Positions 44,675 to 53,383 of a stretch of DNA of 64,000 nt are shown one piece after another. Below the pieces are notes generated by a model. That model saw only the letters and a program-made list of their open reading frames with translations. It was not told where the DNA came from and made no database searches. The DNA comes from Microtetraspora malaysiensis. GTDB taxonomy: Bacteria > Actinomycetota > Actinomycetes > Streptosporangiales > Streptosporangiaceae. The stretch covers positions 120,326 through 184,325 of the forward strand of contig NZ_BBYJ01000015.1 of the NCBI RefSeq assembly GCF_001528665.1, read 5' to 3'. A program made the position numbers and the translations under genes. How positions within the stretch are numbered: the stretch's first letter is position 1; each line of letters opens with the position of its first letter.

Positions 44675-45337
44675 GTGAGCTTCGAGTCCCGCGCGAGTAA
44701 CTTCATCTCCGCATTCCTGGGCTCCGGCCCGTCCGGAGCCGCCGGATCGGCCGGTACCTCTCCGTCCGAGCTGCGGGCGTCCGACGCCGACAGGGAACAG
44801 GTGATCGGCATCCTGCGAGACGCCCTCACCGACGGGCGGCTCACCCTCACCGAGCACGAGGAGCGGGTGGAACGCGCCTACGCCGCCCGCACGCTGGGCG
44901 AGCTCGTCGGGCTCACGGCGGACCTCGTCCCGCCGGAGCGCCAGCCGTTCCTCATGGACGGCCGTCCCGTCGTCGCCCTCTTCCGTACGGAAAACCGCGG
45001 CGGCCGCTGGGTCGTGCCCTCGGAAGTGCCGGTCACCTCGCTCGGCGGACGGGTCACGATGGACCTGTGCGAGGCGCTGTTGCAGTCCCGCCATGTGGTC
45101 GTGCGGCTCGCGGTGATGGCCGGGACCGTGACCCTCGTCGTCCCGGAGGGGGTCCGCGTTGTCAGCGCGCCGGACGCCCGGATCAAGACGTTCCACGACG
45201 AGGTACGGCTGCCGCCGGGCGCGACCGACCATGCGCCGGACGCGCCCGTCATCGAGCTCGTGGGCTTCGTTTACGGCGGGAAGGTCATCGCCCGGTCGCC
45301 GAAACGCCCCAAGAAGGGGTTGTTCCGCCGGTCCTGA
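44675..45337 (+). CDS. DUF1707 domain protein
   Basis: 220 aa. The DUF1707 SHOCT-like segment is at about residues 33-82: LRASDADREQVIGILRDALTDGRL followed by EHEERVERAYAARTLGEL, here matched in its key positions DREQ, GRL and AYAART. The C-terminal half (100-210) is the beta-rich cell-wall-active-antibiotic-response-like domain (DUF2154-like). No membrane helix is seen. GTG at 44675 follows TAGTCT by 6 nt, so it is probably leaderless. A hairpin overlaps its stop codon. Function unknown; relatives are linked to envelope stress. Confidence 0.85.
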   Translation: MSFESRASNFISAFLGSGPSGAAGSAGTSPSELRASDADREQVIGILRDALTDGRLTLTEHEERVERAYAARTLGELVGLTADLVPPERQPFLMDGRPVVALFRTENRGGRWVVPSEVPVTSLGGRVTMDLCEALLQSRHVVVRLAVMAGTVTLVVPEGVRVVSAPDARIKTFHDEVRLPPGATDHAPDAPVIELVGFVYGGKVIARSPKRPKKGLFRRS

Positions 45338-45368
45338 CCCGGCGGAACGGGTCCCGATCCTGTCGGGA
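45323..45368. terminator. Double hairpin between convergent DUF1707 and glpX
   Basis: A perfect 9-bp stem (45323-45331 with 45339-45347, 7-nt loop) contains the DUF1707 stop codon, followed by a 6-bp stem TCCCGA/TCGGGA (45352-45357 with 45363-45368). Placed between two converging genes, they probably serve as terminators in both directions. Confidence 0.65.
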
Positions 45369-45382
45369 TGCCGGGTCTCAGG

Positions 45383-46411
45383 TCAGACCGCGGTGTCGAA
45401 GTTGATCGCGCTGTAGGCGCTCAGCTTCCAGAGCTGGTGCTCGCTCTCGATCTTGCGGATCGTGCCGGAACGGCCCCGCATCACCAGCGAGTTCGTCACG
45501 GCGGCCCCGCCCTGGTAACGGACGCCCGGCATCAGCTCGCCGTCCGTGATGCCGGTCGCGGCGAAGAACACGTCGTCGGAGCGGACCAGGTCGTCCATGG
45601 TCAGCACCTGGTCGAGGTCGAGACCGGCGTCGAGGGCCTTCCTGCGCTCCTCGTCGTCGCGCGGCCAGAGCTTGCCCTGGATGACGCCACCCATGCACTT
45701 CAGCGCGCAGGCCGCGACGATGCCCTCGGGCGTGCCTCCGATGCCCAGCATCAGGTCGACGCCGGTGCCGGCGCGGGCGGCCATGATGGCTCCCGCCACG
45801 TCGCCGTCCGTGATGAACCTGATCCGCGCGCCGGTCTCGCGGATCTCCTTGACGATGCTCTCGTGCCGGGGCCGGTCCAGGATCACGACCGTCACGTCGG
45901 ACGGCTTGGCGCCCTTGGCCCGCGCCACGGCGCGGATGTTGTCCGCGACCGGGGCATCGATGTCCACGGCGTCCGCCGCGTCGCGGCCGGTCACCAGCTT
46001 CTCCATGTAGAACACGGCGGACGGGTCGTACATCGAGCCGCGCTCGCTGACCGCGATGACGGAGATCGCGTTGTTCATGCCGAGGGAGCACAGGCGGGTG
46101 CCGTCGATCGGGTCCACCGCGACGTCGCACTCGGGGCCGGTGCCGTCGCCCACGTCCTCGCCGTTGTAGAGCATGGGGGCGTTGTCCTTCTCGCCCTCGC
46201 CGATCACGACGACGCCCTTCATGGACACCGTGTTGATCAGCTGTCGCATGCCGTTGACGGCGGCTCCGTCCGCACCGTTCTTGTCGCCGCGGCCCACCCA
46301 CCGTGCCGCCGCCATCGCGGCCGCCTCGGTGACGCGGACCAACTCCAGGGCGAGGTTGCGGTCGGGCGCGCGCTCCCCGGTCGCCAGCGCTGCCGGTACG
46401 TGATCAGCCAT
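45383..46411 (-). CDS. glpX: Fructose-1,6-bisphosphatase class II
   Basis: GlpX hydrolyses fructose 1,6-bisphosphate to fructose 6-phosphate, the committed step of gluconeogenesis, and is the only FBPase in most actinobacteria. The 342-aa protein has the metal-binding phosphatase motifs [11 protein letters not shown] and [11 protein letters not shown], then [20 protein letters not shown] near the middle. ATG at 46411 has AAGGGGAAC before it; the frame extends upstream without homology. Divergent from a TetR gene. It complements pckG at 11.7 kb. Confidence 0.94.
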   Translation of the reverse strand: MADHVPAALATGERAPDRNLALELVRVTEAAAMAAARWVGRGDKNGADGAAVNGMRQLINTVSMKGVVVIGEGEKDNAPMLYNGEDVGDGTGPECDVAVDPIDGTRLCSLGMNNAISVIAVSERGSMYDPSAVFYMEKLVTGRDAADAVDIDAPVADNIRAVARAKGAKPSDVTVVILDRPRHESIVKEIRETGARIRFITDGDVAGAIMAARAGTGVDLMLGIGGTPEGIVAACALKCMGGVIQGKLWPRDDEERRKALDAGLDLDQVLTMDDLVRSDDVFFAATGITDGELMPGVRYQGGAAVTNSLVMRGRSGTIRKIESEHQLWKLSAYSAINFDTAV

Positions 46412-46556
46412 CGTTCCCCTTAAATGTGGCGTCGTAAGAGTTGATGTTAGTGGCGTATGTCGTTCTTGTCCGATTGGTCTGGACCGGTTGCCGCAGGCAG
46501 GAGGGCATTTCCGTCGCTGCCGACGCCGGGCGGGCGGCGCGGGATATGGTCGCCGA

Positions 46557-47144
46557 ATGAGCAGCGACACGGAGCCGTCGGTCACCGCCCGCACGTCGGA
46601 GCGGGGCGCCGCCACAAGGACCGCGCTCCTCGAAGCGGCCAGGGAGACCTTCATCACCTGCGGTTTCGCCGAGACCGGCGTGACAGATGTGGTGGCACGG
46701 GCCGGGGCCAGCGTCGGCAGCCTTTATCACCATTTTTCGGGGAAGGCCGACCTTTACCTGACGTTGTTCGAAGATTTCCAGAGCCGGCAGACGCAGCGGA
46801 CCCGGCACGCCATCCAGGAGGCCAGGTCCCGGGGCGCGTCCGAGCCGATGTCCCTGTTTCTCGCCGGCGCCCGGGCCTACCTCGACGGCTGCCTCGCCGA
46901 GCGCGACCTCACTGCGCTGTTTCTCCGCGGAGACGGCCCGACCGGGTTCGAGGTCGTGATGCGGGACCGGCTGCGCCAGTGGACCCGGCGCAGCGCGGCG
47001 CTCTTCGAGCACGAGGACGCCCTCGTCCTCGTCGTCACCGGCGCCCTCGCGGCCGTCGTCCAGGAGGTGACCCTCTCCGAGGACGAGGAGCGCGCCCGCG
47101 TGATCGCGGAGCAGGCGCTCGCCCTCATCGGCCGCATCCACTGA
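46557..47144 (+). CDS. TetR-family regulator divergent from glpX
   Basis: 195 aa. HTH region: [20 protein letters not shown] and [21 protein letters not shown] in their usual places (about 17-60). The C-terminal domain is of the common TetR_C type. ATG at 46557 has TATGGT (46545-46550) 6 nt before it, so it is likely leaderless. It lies 145 bp from the divergent glpX start; control of glpX is possible but no clear operator is seen. Confidence 0.87.
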   Translation: MSSDTEPSVTARTSERGAATRTALLEAARETFITCGFAETGVTDVVARAGASVGSLYHHFSGKADLYLTLFEDFQSRQTQRTRHAIQEARSRGASEPMSLFLAGARAYLDGCLAERDLTALFLRGDGPTGFEVVMRDRLRQWTRRSAALFEHEDALVLVVTGALAAVVQEVTLSEDEERARVIAEQALALIGRIH

Positions 47145-47293
47145 CCTCGCCCCGGCAAAGCGGGCACGTCCCTACCCGGACGATGCCCTGACGACCACAC
47201 GGTCGATGTCGCACAGAGCCGGACGCGGCGGGTGCGGCAGGCACGCGACGCCCCTGTCCGGACCGCCGTCCGGTGCCGGTAGGCTCCCCTGAC

Positions 47294-47827
47294 GTGCGCC
47301 GATTCACTGAGGGCTTCTACGGCTACGCGTTCGCCCTGATCGTTTGCCTGGCCGCCGGCTCGTTGATCCTCTTTTTCATGCCGAACGGCAAGAACGAGCA
47401 CATCCCACGCATCGATTTCTCGATCGACAAGGTCAACGCCGCGCGCGCCGCGTCGTACACCGTCGAGACGCCCAAGGACGTACTTTCCGACTGGGTGCCG
47501 ACCAGCTCCCAGATCACCCAGAAGTCCGACGTCGTGACGTGGCGGCTGGGTTTCGCCACCAAGAAGCGGATGCACGCCATGGTGGCGCAGAGCAACGAGC
47601 AGCCGTTCGCCGAGTTCGCCAACCGGATGGCCAACTCCGACAAGGCCACCGGCACCCGGCAGATCAACGGCACGGCCTGGGAGGAGCGGTTCCGCCAGGA
47701 CAAGAACCAGCGGTCGCTGGTCCGGGTGCTCCCGGATCACGCGGTCGTGGTCACCGGATCGGCCGACTGGGACGAGCTGACCGAGCTCGCCGCGTCGCTG
47801 GTGGTGCAGCCCAAGCCCGCGAACTGA
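47294..47827 (+). CDS. DUF4245 membrane-anchored protein
   Basis: 177 aa. A short cytoplasmic start, a transmembrane helix at about residues 8-28 (YGYAFALIVCLAAGSLILFF), and an extracytoplasmic domain of the DUF4245 family containing SYTVETP, DWVPTSSQ and TWRLGFATK. The GTG at 47294 has TAGGCT 8 nt before it (47280-47285), a leaderless signal. The family lies next to glpX and xseAB in actinomycetes, as here. Function unknown. Confidence 0.87.
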   Translation: MRRFTEGFYGYAFALIVCLAAGSLILFFMPNGKNEHIPRIDFSIDKVNAARAASYTVETPKDVLSDWVPTSSQITQKSDVVTWRLGFATKKRMHAMVAQSNEQPFAEFANRMANSDKATGTRQINGTAWEERFRQDKNQRSLVRVLPDHAVVVTGSADWDELTELAASLVVQPKPAN

Positions 47828-47962
47828 CCCGGGACAGCCGCACGCCGTAACCGGCCACCGCGGCCCCGCCCCGCAACCGGCCGTGCGTCGCCTTGGACGA
47901 AGAGCGTCCCAAAGGCGTCGGAAAGGGGCCTGAAGCGCGTCCAGAAGGGCGTCAGGGGCGCG

Positions 47963-48235
47963 TCAGAAGGGTGTCTCCTCCTGGGGCTCCTGGCGCTGCG
48001 CCATGGCCGCCGCCAGCTTGACCCTGGCGCCCTGGAGCCACTCCTCGCAGATCGCGGCCAGCCGCTCGCCCCGCTCCCACAGCTCGATGGACTGCTCCAG
48101 CGTGAGCCCGCCGGTCTCCAGCCGCCGAACCACGTCGGTCAGCTCCTCGCGGGCTCTCTCGTAGGAGAGAGTCTGCTCCGCGCCGGGCGCCTGGTCGGAG
48201 GTCGTCTGCTCGGGGGATGCCTTCTCGTCTGCCAC
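47963..48235 (-). CDS. xseB: Exodeoxyribonuclease VII small subunit
   Basis: 90 aa. XseB forms exonuclease VII with XseA, degrading single-stranded DNA from both ends. It has the family core LSYERAREELTDVVRRLE, GGLTLEQSIELWERGERLA and the C-terminal CEEWLQGARVKL helix pair (about 24-75). GTG at 48235 follows GGGTGGGGG. xseA is encoded upstream on the same strand, but 266 bp and a perfect 18-bp inverted repeat separate them, an unusually wide gap for this pair. Confidence 0.92.
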   Translation of the reverse strand: MADEKASPEQTTSDQAPGAEQTLSYERAREELTDVVRRLETGGLTLEQSIELWERGERLAAICEEWLQGARVKLAAAMAQRQEPQEETPF

Positions 48236-48442
48236 GTCCCCCACCCTAGAGTCCGCGTACGACAGGTCGGGGTAATCGGCGGCCACGACCCGGCGTTCCG
48301 GCGCCGGGGACACGGCAGGGCGACCCTGGACGCGCTCATGGCGTGGCGCCGGAGAACGGCGTGGCCCGCGTGGACACCCGCACGTCACATCGGACGGCAT
48401 ATGGGCCTCCACGCGGGCCACGGCTTCGTTGAGCGCTGGGTC

Positions 48443-48487
48443 GTGTCTGACGAATGCTGCCCGTAGCGAGCAGCATTCGTCAGACAC
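48443..48487. repeat. Perfect 18-bp inverted repeat between xseA and xseB
   Basis: The arms 48443-48460 and 48470-48487 are exact reverse complements with a 9-nt loop CCGTAGCGA. The right arm ends 14 bp from the xseA stop. The arms are only moderately GC-rich (about 10 of 18) and no U tract follows on either strand. It may end xseA transcription, or be a short mobile-element relic. Confidence 0.8.
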
Positions 48488-48501
48488 TCCCTAACTGGGT
48501 C

Positions 48502-49707
48502 TCACGTGGACGTCGCCGTCACCCCGACCCGGTCGTCGGGGAAACGGATCGTCAGCTCGTCGCCGGGCTTGACCTCGCCCGCGAGCCGTACGACCTCTCC
48601 GGAGGGGCGCTGCACGATCGCGTAGCCCCGCTCCATCGTCGCCGCCGGGGACAGCGCGACGAGGCGGGCACGCAGGTGTTCGAGCGAGTCGGCCGAGCGG
48701 TCCAGGGAGGAACCCAGGCAGCGCCGGGCCCGCTCGCGCAGCGCGTCCACCTGCTCCGACCGGCGGTCGAGCTCGCGTACGGGGTCCGCCAGGGAGGGCC
48801 GGGACTGGACCGAGCGCAACCAGGAGATCTCCCGGTCGAGCCAGCCGCCCAGCACGCGCCGGCCGCGATCTCTGAGCTGGCGTACCAGCGCGAGCTGCTC
48901 GCCGACGTCCGGCACCACCTTCTTGGCGGCGTCCGTGGGGGTGGAGGCGCGTACGTCCGCCACGAGGTCGATCAGCGGGCTGTCCTGCTCGTGCCCGATC
49001 GCGCTCACGACGGGCGTACGGCAGGCCGCGACGGCACGCACCAGCGACTCGTCCGAGAACGGCAGCAGGTCCTCCAGGGAGCCGCCGCCGCGCGTGACGA
49101 TGATCACGTCGACCTCGCGGTCCGCGTCCAGCCTGCGCAGCGCCTCGGTGACCTCGCCCACGGCGTACTGCCCCTGCACCGCCACCGGCTCCACCTTGAA
49201 CCGCACGGCGGGCCAGCGGCGGCGGGCGTTCTCGATGACGTCGCGCTCTGCGGCCGAGTCCCGGCCGCAGACGAGCCCGATCGTCGAGGGGAGAAAGGGC
49301 AGCCGCCGCTTGCGGTCGGCGTTCGTGAGCCCCTCGGCGACGATGAGCCGGCGCAGCCGTTCCAGCCGGGCCAGCAGCTCGCCGACGCCGACCGGCCGGA
49401 TCTCCATCGCGGTGAAGGCAAAGGACCCCTTGTTCACCCAGAAGTCCGGCTTGACGTGCACGACGACCCGCGCCCCGTCCACGGGCCGGGGGAGGCTCGC
49501 CTCGTACACGGCTCGCGTGCAGGTCACCCGGGCCGAGACGTTGGCCACCGGGTCACGGAGGGTGAGGAAAACGGTTCCTCCTCGGGCGGTCAGCTCGGTG
49601 ATCTGCCCTTCGACCCAGACGGTGCCCAGCCGGTTGATCCACTGCGCCACCATCTGGAGCACCGAGCGGATCGGAAGCGGCTCCTCGGGAGAGGTCTTCG
49701 CGCTCAC
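48502..49707 (-). CDS. xseA: Exodeoxyribonuclease VII large subunit
   Basis: 401 aa. N-terminal OB-fold tRNA-anticodon-like domain (about 10-105: [20 protein letters not shown]), then the catalytic exonuclease VII domain (about 125-400) with ITSxxAAAxxD-like [30 protein letters not shown] and [24 protein letters not shown] in parts. Starts at GTG 49707, directly after the TGA of the lipid-droplet gene (TGAGTG), so translation is coupled to it. Length is slightly short of proteobacterial XseA but normal for actinobacteria. Confidence 0.94.
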   Translation of the reverse strand: MSAKTSPEEPLPIRSVLQMVAQWINRLGTVWVEGQITELTARGGTVFLTLRDPVANVSARVTCTRAVYEASLPRPVDGARVVVHVKPDFWVNKGSFAFTAMEIRPVGVGELLARLERLRRLIVAEGLTNADRKRRLPFLPSTIGLVCGRDSAAERDVIENARRRWPAVRFKVEPVAVQGQYAVGEVTEALRRLDADREVDVIIVTRGGGSLEDLLPFSDESLVRAVAACRTPVVSAIGHEQDSPLIDLVADVRASTPTDAAKKVVPDVGEQLALVRQLRDRGRRVLGGWLDREISWLRSVQSRPSLADPVRELDRRSEQVDALRERARRCLGSSLDRSADSLEHLRARLVALSPAATMERGYAIVQRPSGEVVRLAGEVKPGDELTIRFPDDRVGVTATST

Positions 49708-50562
49708 TCAGGACTCGGCTTCGATCTTGGCCAGGCGCGTCTCGTACATGCGGACCACGTCGTCGCGGTTGGTCGTCCCCTTCTCGTACGCGATCAGCTC
49801 GCGCATCTGGTCGGCGGACTTGCCGCGCATCCGGGCGCGCAGCGACGCGAGGGACAGCCCGGCGTACCCGGGGTACGGCTCGGCGCCGCCCTCGTGCGCC
49901 ACGCCCTCCGCGGCCTCGGTGGCGGCCACCTTCTTCTTCGCGCGCGGCTTGGGCGCCGCGGTGGGCTCGGCCTCCGCCGCGGCCTCGGCGGCCTTCTTCG
50001 GGCGCGGCTTCGCGGTGGCGGGCTTCTCAGGGGCGGGCTCGGCCGCGGGAGCGGCGGCCGGCTTCTCGGCGGCGGGGGCCTCCGGGGTACGGGCCTTCTC
50101 CGGCGCGGGCTTCTCGGCCACCTTCTCGGCCACCTTCTCGACAGGCTTCTCAGCGGGCTTCTCGGCGGGCTTCTCGACCGCCGGGGCCTCCCACTCCGCC
50201 TTCTCGGCGGGGGCCGGGGAAACGTGCTCCTCCGCGGGCGCGGAGCCGTCGGGCTCGGGCGCCCCCTTCGCGGACGGGCGCGGAGCGAAGATGACCGGCT
50301 CACGGCGGGCCGGGCGCTCCTCCTCCGCGGCGGGCTCCTCCGCCGTGGTCGCCGGGGCCTCCTCACCCTCGGGAGTGGTGATCCGCTTTATCGTGGAACG
50401 GACCTGGTCCCCGATCAGAAGGGCCTGTCCCACCCCGCTGATGGTGGTCTGCAGCGCGGTCGCGGGCAGGTCCTTGGCCTTGTCCTTCAGCTCGTCCTTG
50501 AGCTCATCACCCCTTCTGAAGAGGCTACGGAGAGGCTTGGTGAGTGCTCTGAAGAGGGACAT
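49708..50562 (-). CDS. Lipid-droplet-associated-type protein (Rv1109c-like) with long Lys/Ala/Pro tail region
   Basis: 284 aa. The N-terminus SLFRALTKPLRSLFRRGDELK is an amphipathic membrane- or lipid-binding helix and the first ~75 residues match the small actinobacterial family found between ispH and xseA; its mycobacterial member was found on lipid droplets. A low-complexity region (about 85-215) consists of EKPAEKPAEKPVEK-type repeats, similar to histone H1-like tails, and the C-terminus is YPGYAGLSLASLRARMRGKS followed by a helix. ATG at 50562 has a CTGGAGC ribosome-binding site. xseA starts at the base after its stop. The function here is inferred from the family and locus. Confidence 0.75.
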   Translation of the reverse strand: MSLFRALTKPLRSLFRRGDELKDELKDKAKDLPATALQTTISGVGQALLIGDQVRSTIKRITTPEGEEAPATTAEEPAAEEERPARREPVIFAPRPSAKGAPEPDGSAPAEEHVSPAPAEKAEWEAPAVEKPAEKPAEKPVEKVAEKVAEKPAPEKARTPEAPAAEKPAAAPAAEPAPEKPATAKPRPKKAAEAAAEAEPTAAPKPRAKKKVAATEAAEGVAHEGGAEPYPGYAGLSLASLRARMRGKSADQMRELIAYEKGTTNRDDVVRMYETRLAKIEAES

Positions 50563-50639
50563 CGCAGCTCCAGCGGAGTCGTTTTCGGATGATTCGGGAG
50601 AGGTCAAGAGGCGGCTGACGCTCCACATAGCATAGGAAC

Positions 50640-51611
50640 ATGGAGCCATATACCCCCGCCCGTCGTGTCCTGGTTGCCAAGCCGCGCGGCTATTGCGCGG
50701 GAGTGGACCGCGCTGTCGAGGCGGTGGAGAAGGCGCTTGACCAGTACGGGGCGCCCATCTACGTACGCAAGCAGATCGTCCACAACACCCACGTGGTCCG
50801 GACTCTGGAGGCGCGCGGCGCGATCTTCGTCGAAGAGACGGAGGAGGTGCCGGAGGGTGCGATCGTGGTGTTCTCAGCCCACGGCGTGGCCCCCAGCGTC
50901 CACGACGAGGCCGCCGCGCGGCAGCTCCGCACCGTCGACGCGACCTGCCCGCTCGTCACGAAGGTGCACAACGAGGCCAAGCGTTTCGCCGCCAAGGACT
51001 ACGACATCCTGCTCATCGGCCACGAGGGCCACGAGGAGGTCGAGGGCACGGCGGGTGAGGCTCCCGAGCACATCCAGCTCGTCGACGGCCTCGACGGGGT
51101 GGACCAGGTCTCCGTACGCGACCCGAACCGCGTCGTCTGGCTGTCGCAGACCACCTTGTCCGTCGACGAGACCACCGAGACGGTCTCCCGGCTGCGCGAG
51201 CGCTTCCCGAACCTGATCGACCCGCCGAGCGACGACATCTGCTACGCCACCTCGAACCGGCAGGCGGCGGTCAAGCAGATCGCGGCGGAGTCGCAGCTCG
51301 TCATCGTCGTGGGCTCGGGCAACTCGTCCAACTCCAAGCGGCTGGTCGAGGTGGCCAAGGACTACGGCGCCGCCGCGTCCTACCTGGTGGACGACGCCTC
51401 CTTCATCCAGGACGAGTGGCTCGACGGCGTCGGCACGGTCGGCGTCACCAGCGGCGCCTCGGTCCCCGAGGAGCTGGTCGATGGCGTGCTGCGCAGGCTC
51501 GCCGAGCACGGTTTCACCGATGTCGAAGAGGTCGAGACGGTGAAGGAGAGCATGCGGTTCGCCCTTCCGCACGAGCTCCGGCGGGATCTGCGCGCCTCCT
51601 CGGCGTCGTAA
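50640..51611 (+). CDS. ispH: 4-hydroxy-3-methylbut-2-enyl diphosphate reductase
   Basis: IspH makes IPP and DMAPP, the last step of the MEP pathway, using a [4Fe-4S] cluster. The 323-aa protein has the three cluster Cys: C19 in [10 protein letters not shown]103 in [11 protein letters not shown] and C201 in [11 protein letters not shown], plus conserved HGVAPSV and the Glu/Thr/Ser active-site residues. ATG at 50640 has TAGCAT (50628-50633) 6 nt before it, so translation is probably leaderless. It is divergent from the lipid-droplet gene and followed by a GC-rich terminator. Confidence 0.96.
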   Translation: MEPYTPARRVLVAKPRGYCAGVDRAVEAVEKALDQYGAPIYVRKQIVHNTHVVRTLEARGAIFVEETEEVPEGAIVVFSAHGVAPSVHDEAAARQLRTVDATCPLVTKVHNEAKRFAAKDYDILLIGHEGHEEVEGTAGEAPEHIQLVDGLDGVDQVSVRDPNRVVWLSQTTLSVDETTETVSRLRERFPNLIDPPSDDICYATSNRQAAVKQIAAESQLVIVVGSGNSSNSKRLVEVAKDYGAAASYLVDDASFIQDEWLDGVGTVGVTSGASVPEELVDGVLRRLAEHGFTDVEEVETVKESMRFALPHELRRDLRASSAS

Positions 51612-51630
51612 CTCCCGTCCGGTCTCCTCT

Positions 51631-51652
51631 GCCCCGCCCACATGGGCGGGGC
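51631..51652 (+). terminator. ispH terminator
   Basis: A perfect 9-bp GC-only stem (51631-51639 with 51644-51652) with loop ACAT, followed by TTTCCCTTT, 19 bp after the ispH stop. Confidence 0.85.
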
Positions 51653-51699
51653 TTTCCCTTTGCGGCGGTCGGGTGGGCCGCCCGCGCTCACCCTTCGCT

Positions 51700-52530
51700 T
51701 CAGGGCCGAGAAGCTGACGGGGCGACCGCGAACTCGGTGAACCGGCCGCACGTCGCGAATCCGAGGCGGCGGTAGACGGGCTCACCGTCCGAGGACGCCT
51801 GCAGGACCGCGGTGCGGCAGCCCTCGTCGTACGCGGTGTGCAGGGTGGCCAGGGTGACGGCGCCGCCGTAGCCGCGCCGGCGGTCGGTCGCGAGCGTCGC
51901 GATGTTGTAGATCCCGGCGACCCCCGCGTGCAGGAAGACCTCGGCCGAGCAGACCGGGCGGCCGCTCACGTAGCCGACCAGGTACCGGGCGGGGCAGCCG
52001 GGCGCGAGAGCCCACTCGGCGGCGTCGGCGAAGAATCGGCGCACCGTGACGGCCGGAGGGTCCCAGTTCGCGGCCAGGACCGTCGCGTAGTCGGCGAGTT
52101 GCTTCGGAGTCGTCACCGGGCGGATGTCCAGGCCGTCGGCGTGCGGCGTCGGCAGGTCGGCGGGTAGGTCCTTCCACATGCCCGTCTCGGTCTCGGACGC
52201 CTCCAGACCGGCGCTCCTCAGGAGCGAGCCGAGGTCCGATGGCGTGGACGCGGGGCCGACCCACCAGGAGAAGCGGCGACCCGTCGCGGTCAGCGCGCGT
52301 ACGGTCGCCTCCACGCGTGCGGGAGCGGCGTCCGGGGTGAAACGCGCCGCCGCGACGATGTTGAAGGTGTCGTCGTCAAGCCCGCTGTCGGCGATGAGGA
52401 GGTCGTCTGTCTCCGTGACGGTCGAGCCCTTCATGTGACGGTGCAGGTGACAGGCATGCTCGGCCAGGTTCTGCTCTATCTTGACCAGCAGATCGGGATT
52501 GCTGGGAACGTGGTGTTTCGAGCCGTTCAT
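51700..52530 (-). CDS. GNAT-family N-acetyltransferase
   Basis: 276 aa. The N-terminal part has [13 protein letters not shown] and [16 protein letters not shown], a pattern of two-part actinobacterial GNATs, and the C-terminal GNAT domain (about 130-275) carries [18 protein letters not shown], the acetyl-CoA-binding loop, and [15 protein letters not shown]. The start is not certain: ATG at 52530, ATG at 52539 and GTG at 52542 are in frame and none has a clear ribosome-binding site. It is a single gene near tatA; the acceptor substrate is unknown. Confidence 0.83.
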   Translation of the reverse strand: MNGSKHHVPSNPDLLVKIEQNLAEHACHLHRHMKGSTVTETDDLLIADSGLDDDTFNIVAAARFTPDAAPARVEATVRALTATGRRFSWWVGPASTPSDLGSLLRSAGLEASETETGMWKDLPADLPTPHADGLDIRPVTTPKQLADYATVLAANWDPPAVTVRRFFADAAEWALAPGCPARYLVGYVSGRPVCSAEVFLHAGVAGIYNIATLATDRRRGYGGAVTLATLHTAYDEGCRTAVLQASSDGEPVYRRLGFATCGRFTEFAVAPSASRP

Positions 52531-52585
52531 GCAGGTCATCACATCATGTGGCTTTCTGGCATGGGATCTGCTCGGAGGCCAGGCG

Positions 52586-52855
52586 TCACGGCGTATGGGT
52601 CGGAGTGGACGCGGGCACCTGCGGAGGAGTTTCCCGCACGGGCGCGCCGCAGCGGCGTTCCACGGGCGTGCGCTGCTCCTGGCCGCTCACCGTGGGCCGG
52701 GCGGCGGGCGGCCTGTCCGCGCACGCGAAAATGTTCGGCGTGGCCGGGCCCAGGAGGCTGTAGACCTCAAGCACCGACACCAGCGCCCACAGCAGCACGG
52801 CGGCCGACCGACGTGCCCCCCGGCCGGTCCCCCTGGCTCCCGGCCGGGTCAGCAT
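52586..52855 (-). CDS. Small predicted membrane protein
   Basis: 89 aa. After a basic start ([16 protein letters not shown]) comes one hydrophobic segment (about 18-40, [18 protein letters not shown]), then a Cys- and Pro-containing polar tail ending [13 protein letters not shown]. The codon third positions are strongly GC, as in neighbouring genes, which supports coding. It lies 51 bp after the tatA gene on the same strand. No homology is recognised; it may be a short membrane-bound or exported protein. Confidence 0.5.
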   Translation of the reverse strand: MLTRPGARGTGRGARRSAAVLLWALVSVLEVYSLLGPATPNIFACADRPPAARPTVSGQEQRTPVERRCGAPVRETPPQVPASTPTHTP

Positions 52856-52906
52856 CGCGATCCCCTCGCGGGAGGCCGTTCGGTGACGGGCGGGGCGACC
52901 CGCGAT

Positions 52907-53248
52907 CTACTGGTCGTCATCGGCCCGGGACGGCCCGCCCTCAGCGCTCGTACGGCCCGGCCCGGCGGCGGCCGTCGCCGTCGCCGTCGCCGGAGCCGCT
53001 TCGCGTGTCGCGACGGCGGGCGCCGGGGCCGCGTGCGGAGTCACGGGAGATGCCGCCGGGGTCAGGGCGCTCGCCGCGTCCGTGATCGTGACCTCGGCCC
53101 CGAGGGCGACGGTCTCGTTCTTGAAGATGCGCAGCGACCTGCCCAGCGCGCGGGCGGTCTCCGGCAGCTTCTTGGAGCCGAACAGCAGAATCAACACGAG
53201 TCCCAGGACCAGCAGGTGTCCGGGCTCCAGACCGTTACGCAGGAACAT
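52907..53248 (-). CDS. tatA: Sec-independent protein translocase subunit TatA
   Basis: 113 aa. The N-terminus [20 protein letters not shown] is the single TatA helix, followed by [19 protein letters not shown], the conserved FG hinge and amphipathic helix, and a long Ala/Pro/Thr-rich acidic tail. TatA oligomers form the transport path for folded proteins with twin-arginine signals. tatC and tatB are not adjacent, so this is a separate tatA copy or the sole one encoded apart. ATG at 53248 follows GGAGATGAGG. Divergent from the LCP gene. Confidence 0.88.
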   Translation of the reverse strand: MFLRNGLEPGHLLVLGLVLILLFGSKKLPETARALGRSLRIFKNETVALGAEVTITDAASALTPAASPVTPHAAPAPAVATREAAPATATATAAAGPGRTSAEGGPSRADDDQ

Positions 53249-53383
53249 CGCACCCTCATCTCCCTTCTCCGCGCAGCGACACGCGATCTGGCGATCTGAT
53301 CTCGCGCGTCAAGTTTGCTAGATTGCGCAACTATACAAGTGGGCGATCGCTCTGTGGTCGTCCTCCCCAGCAGGAGCACATTC

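Noticed and set aside
47930..47990. Short CGTC-AGAAGGG-like repeats at the end of xseB
   Set aside because: Only two or three imperfect copies, partly inside the coding sequence; no further structure.
48236..48487. N-terminal extension of xseB to 48487
   Set aside because: The extension is the translated inverted repeat and has no homology; GTG at 48235 with a good ribosome-binding site is preferred.
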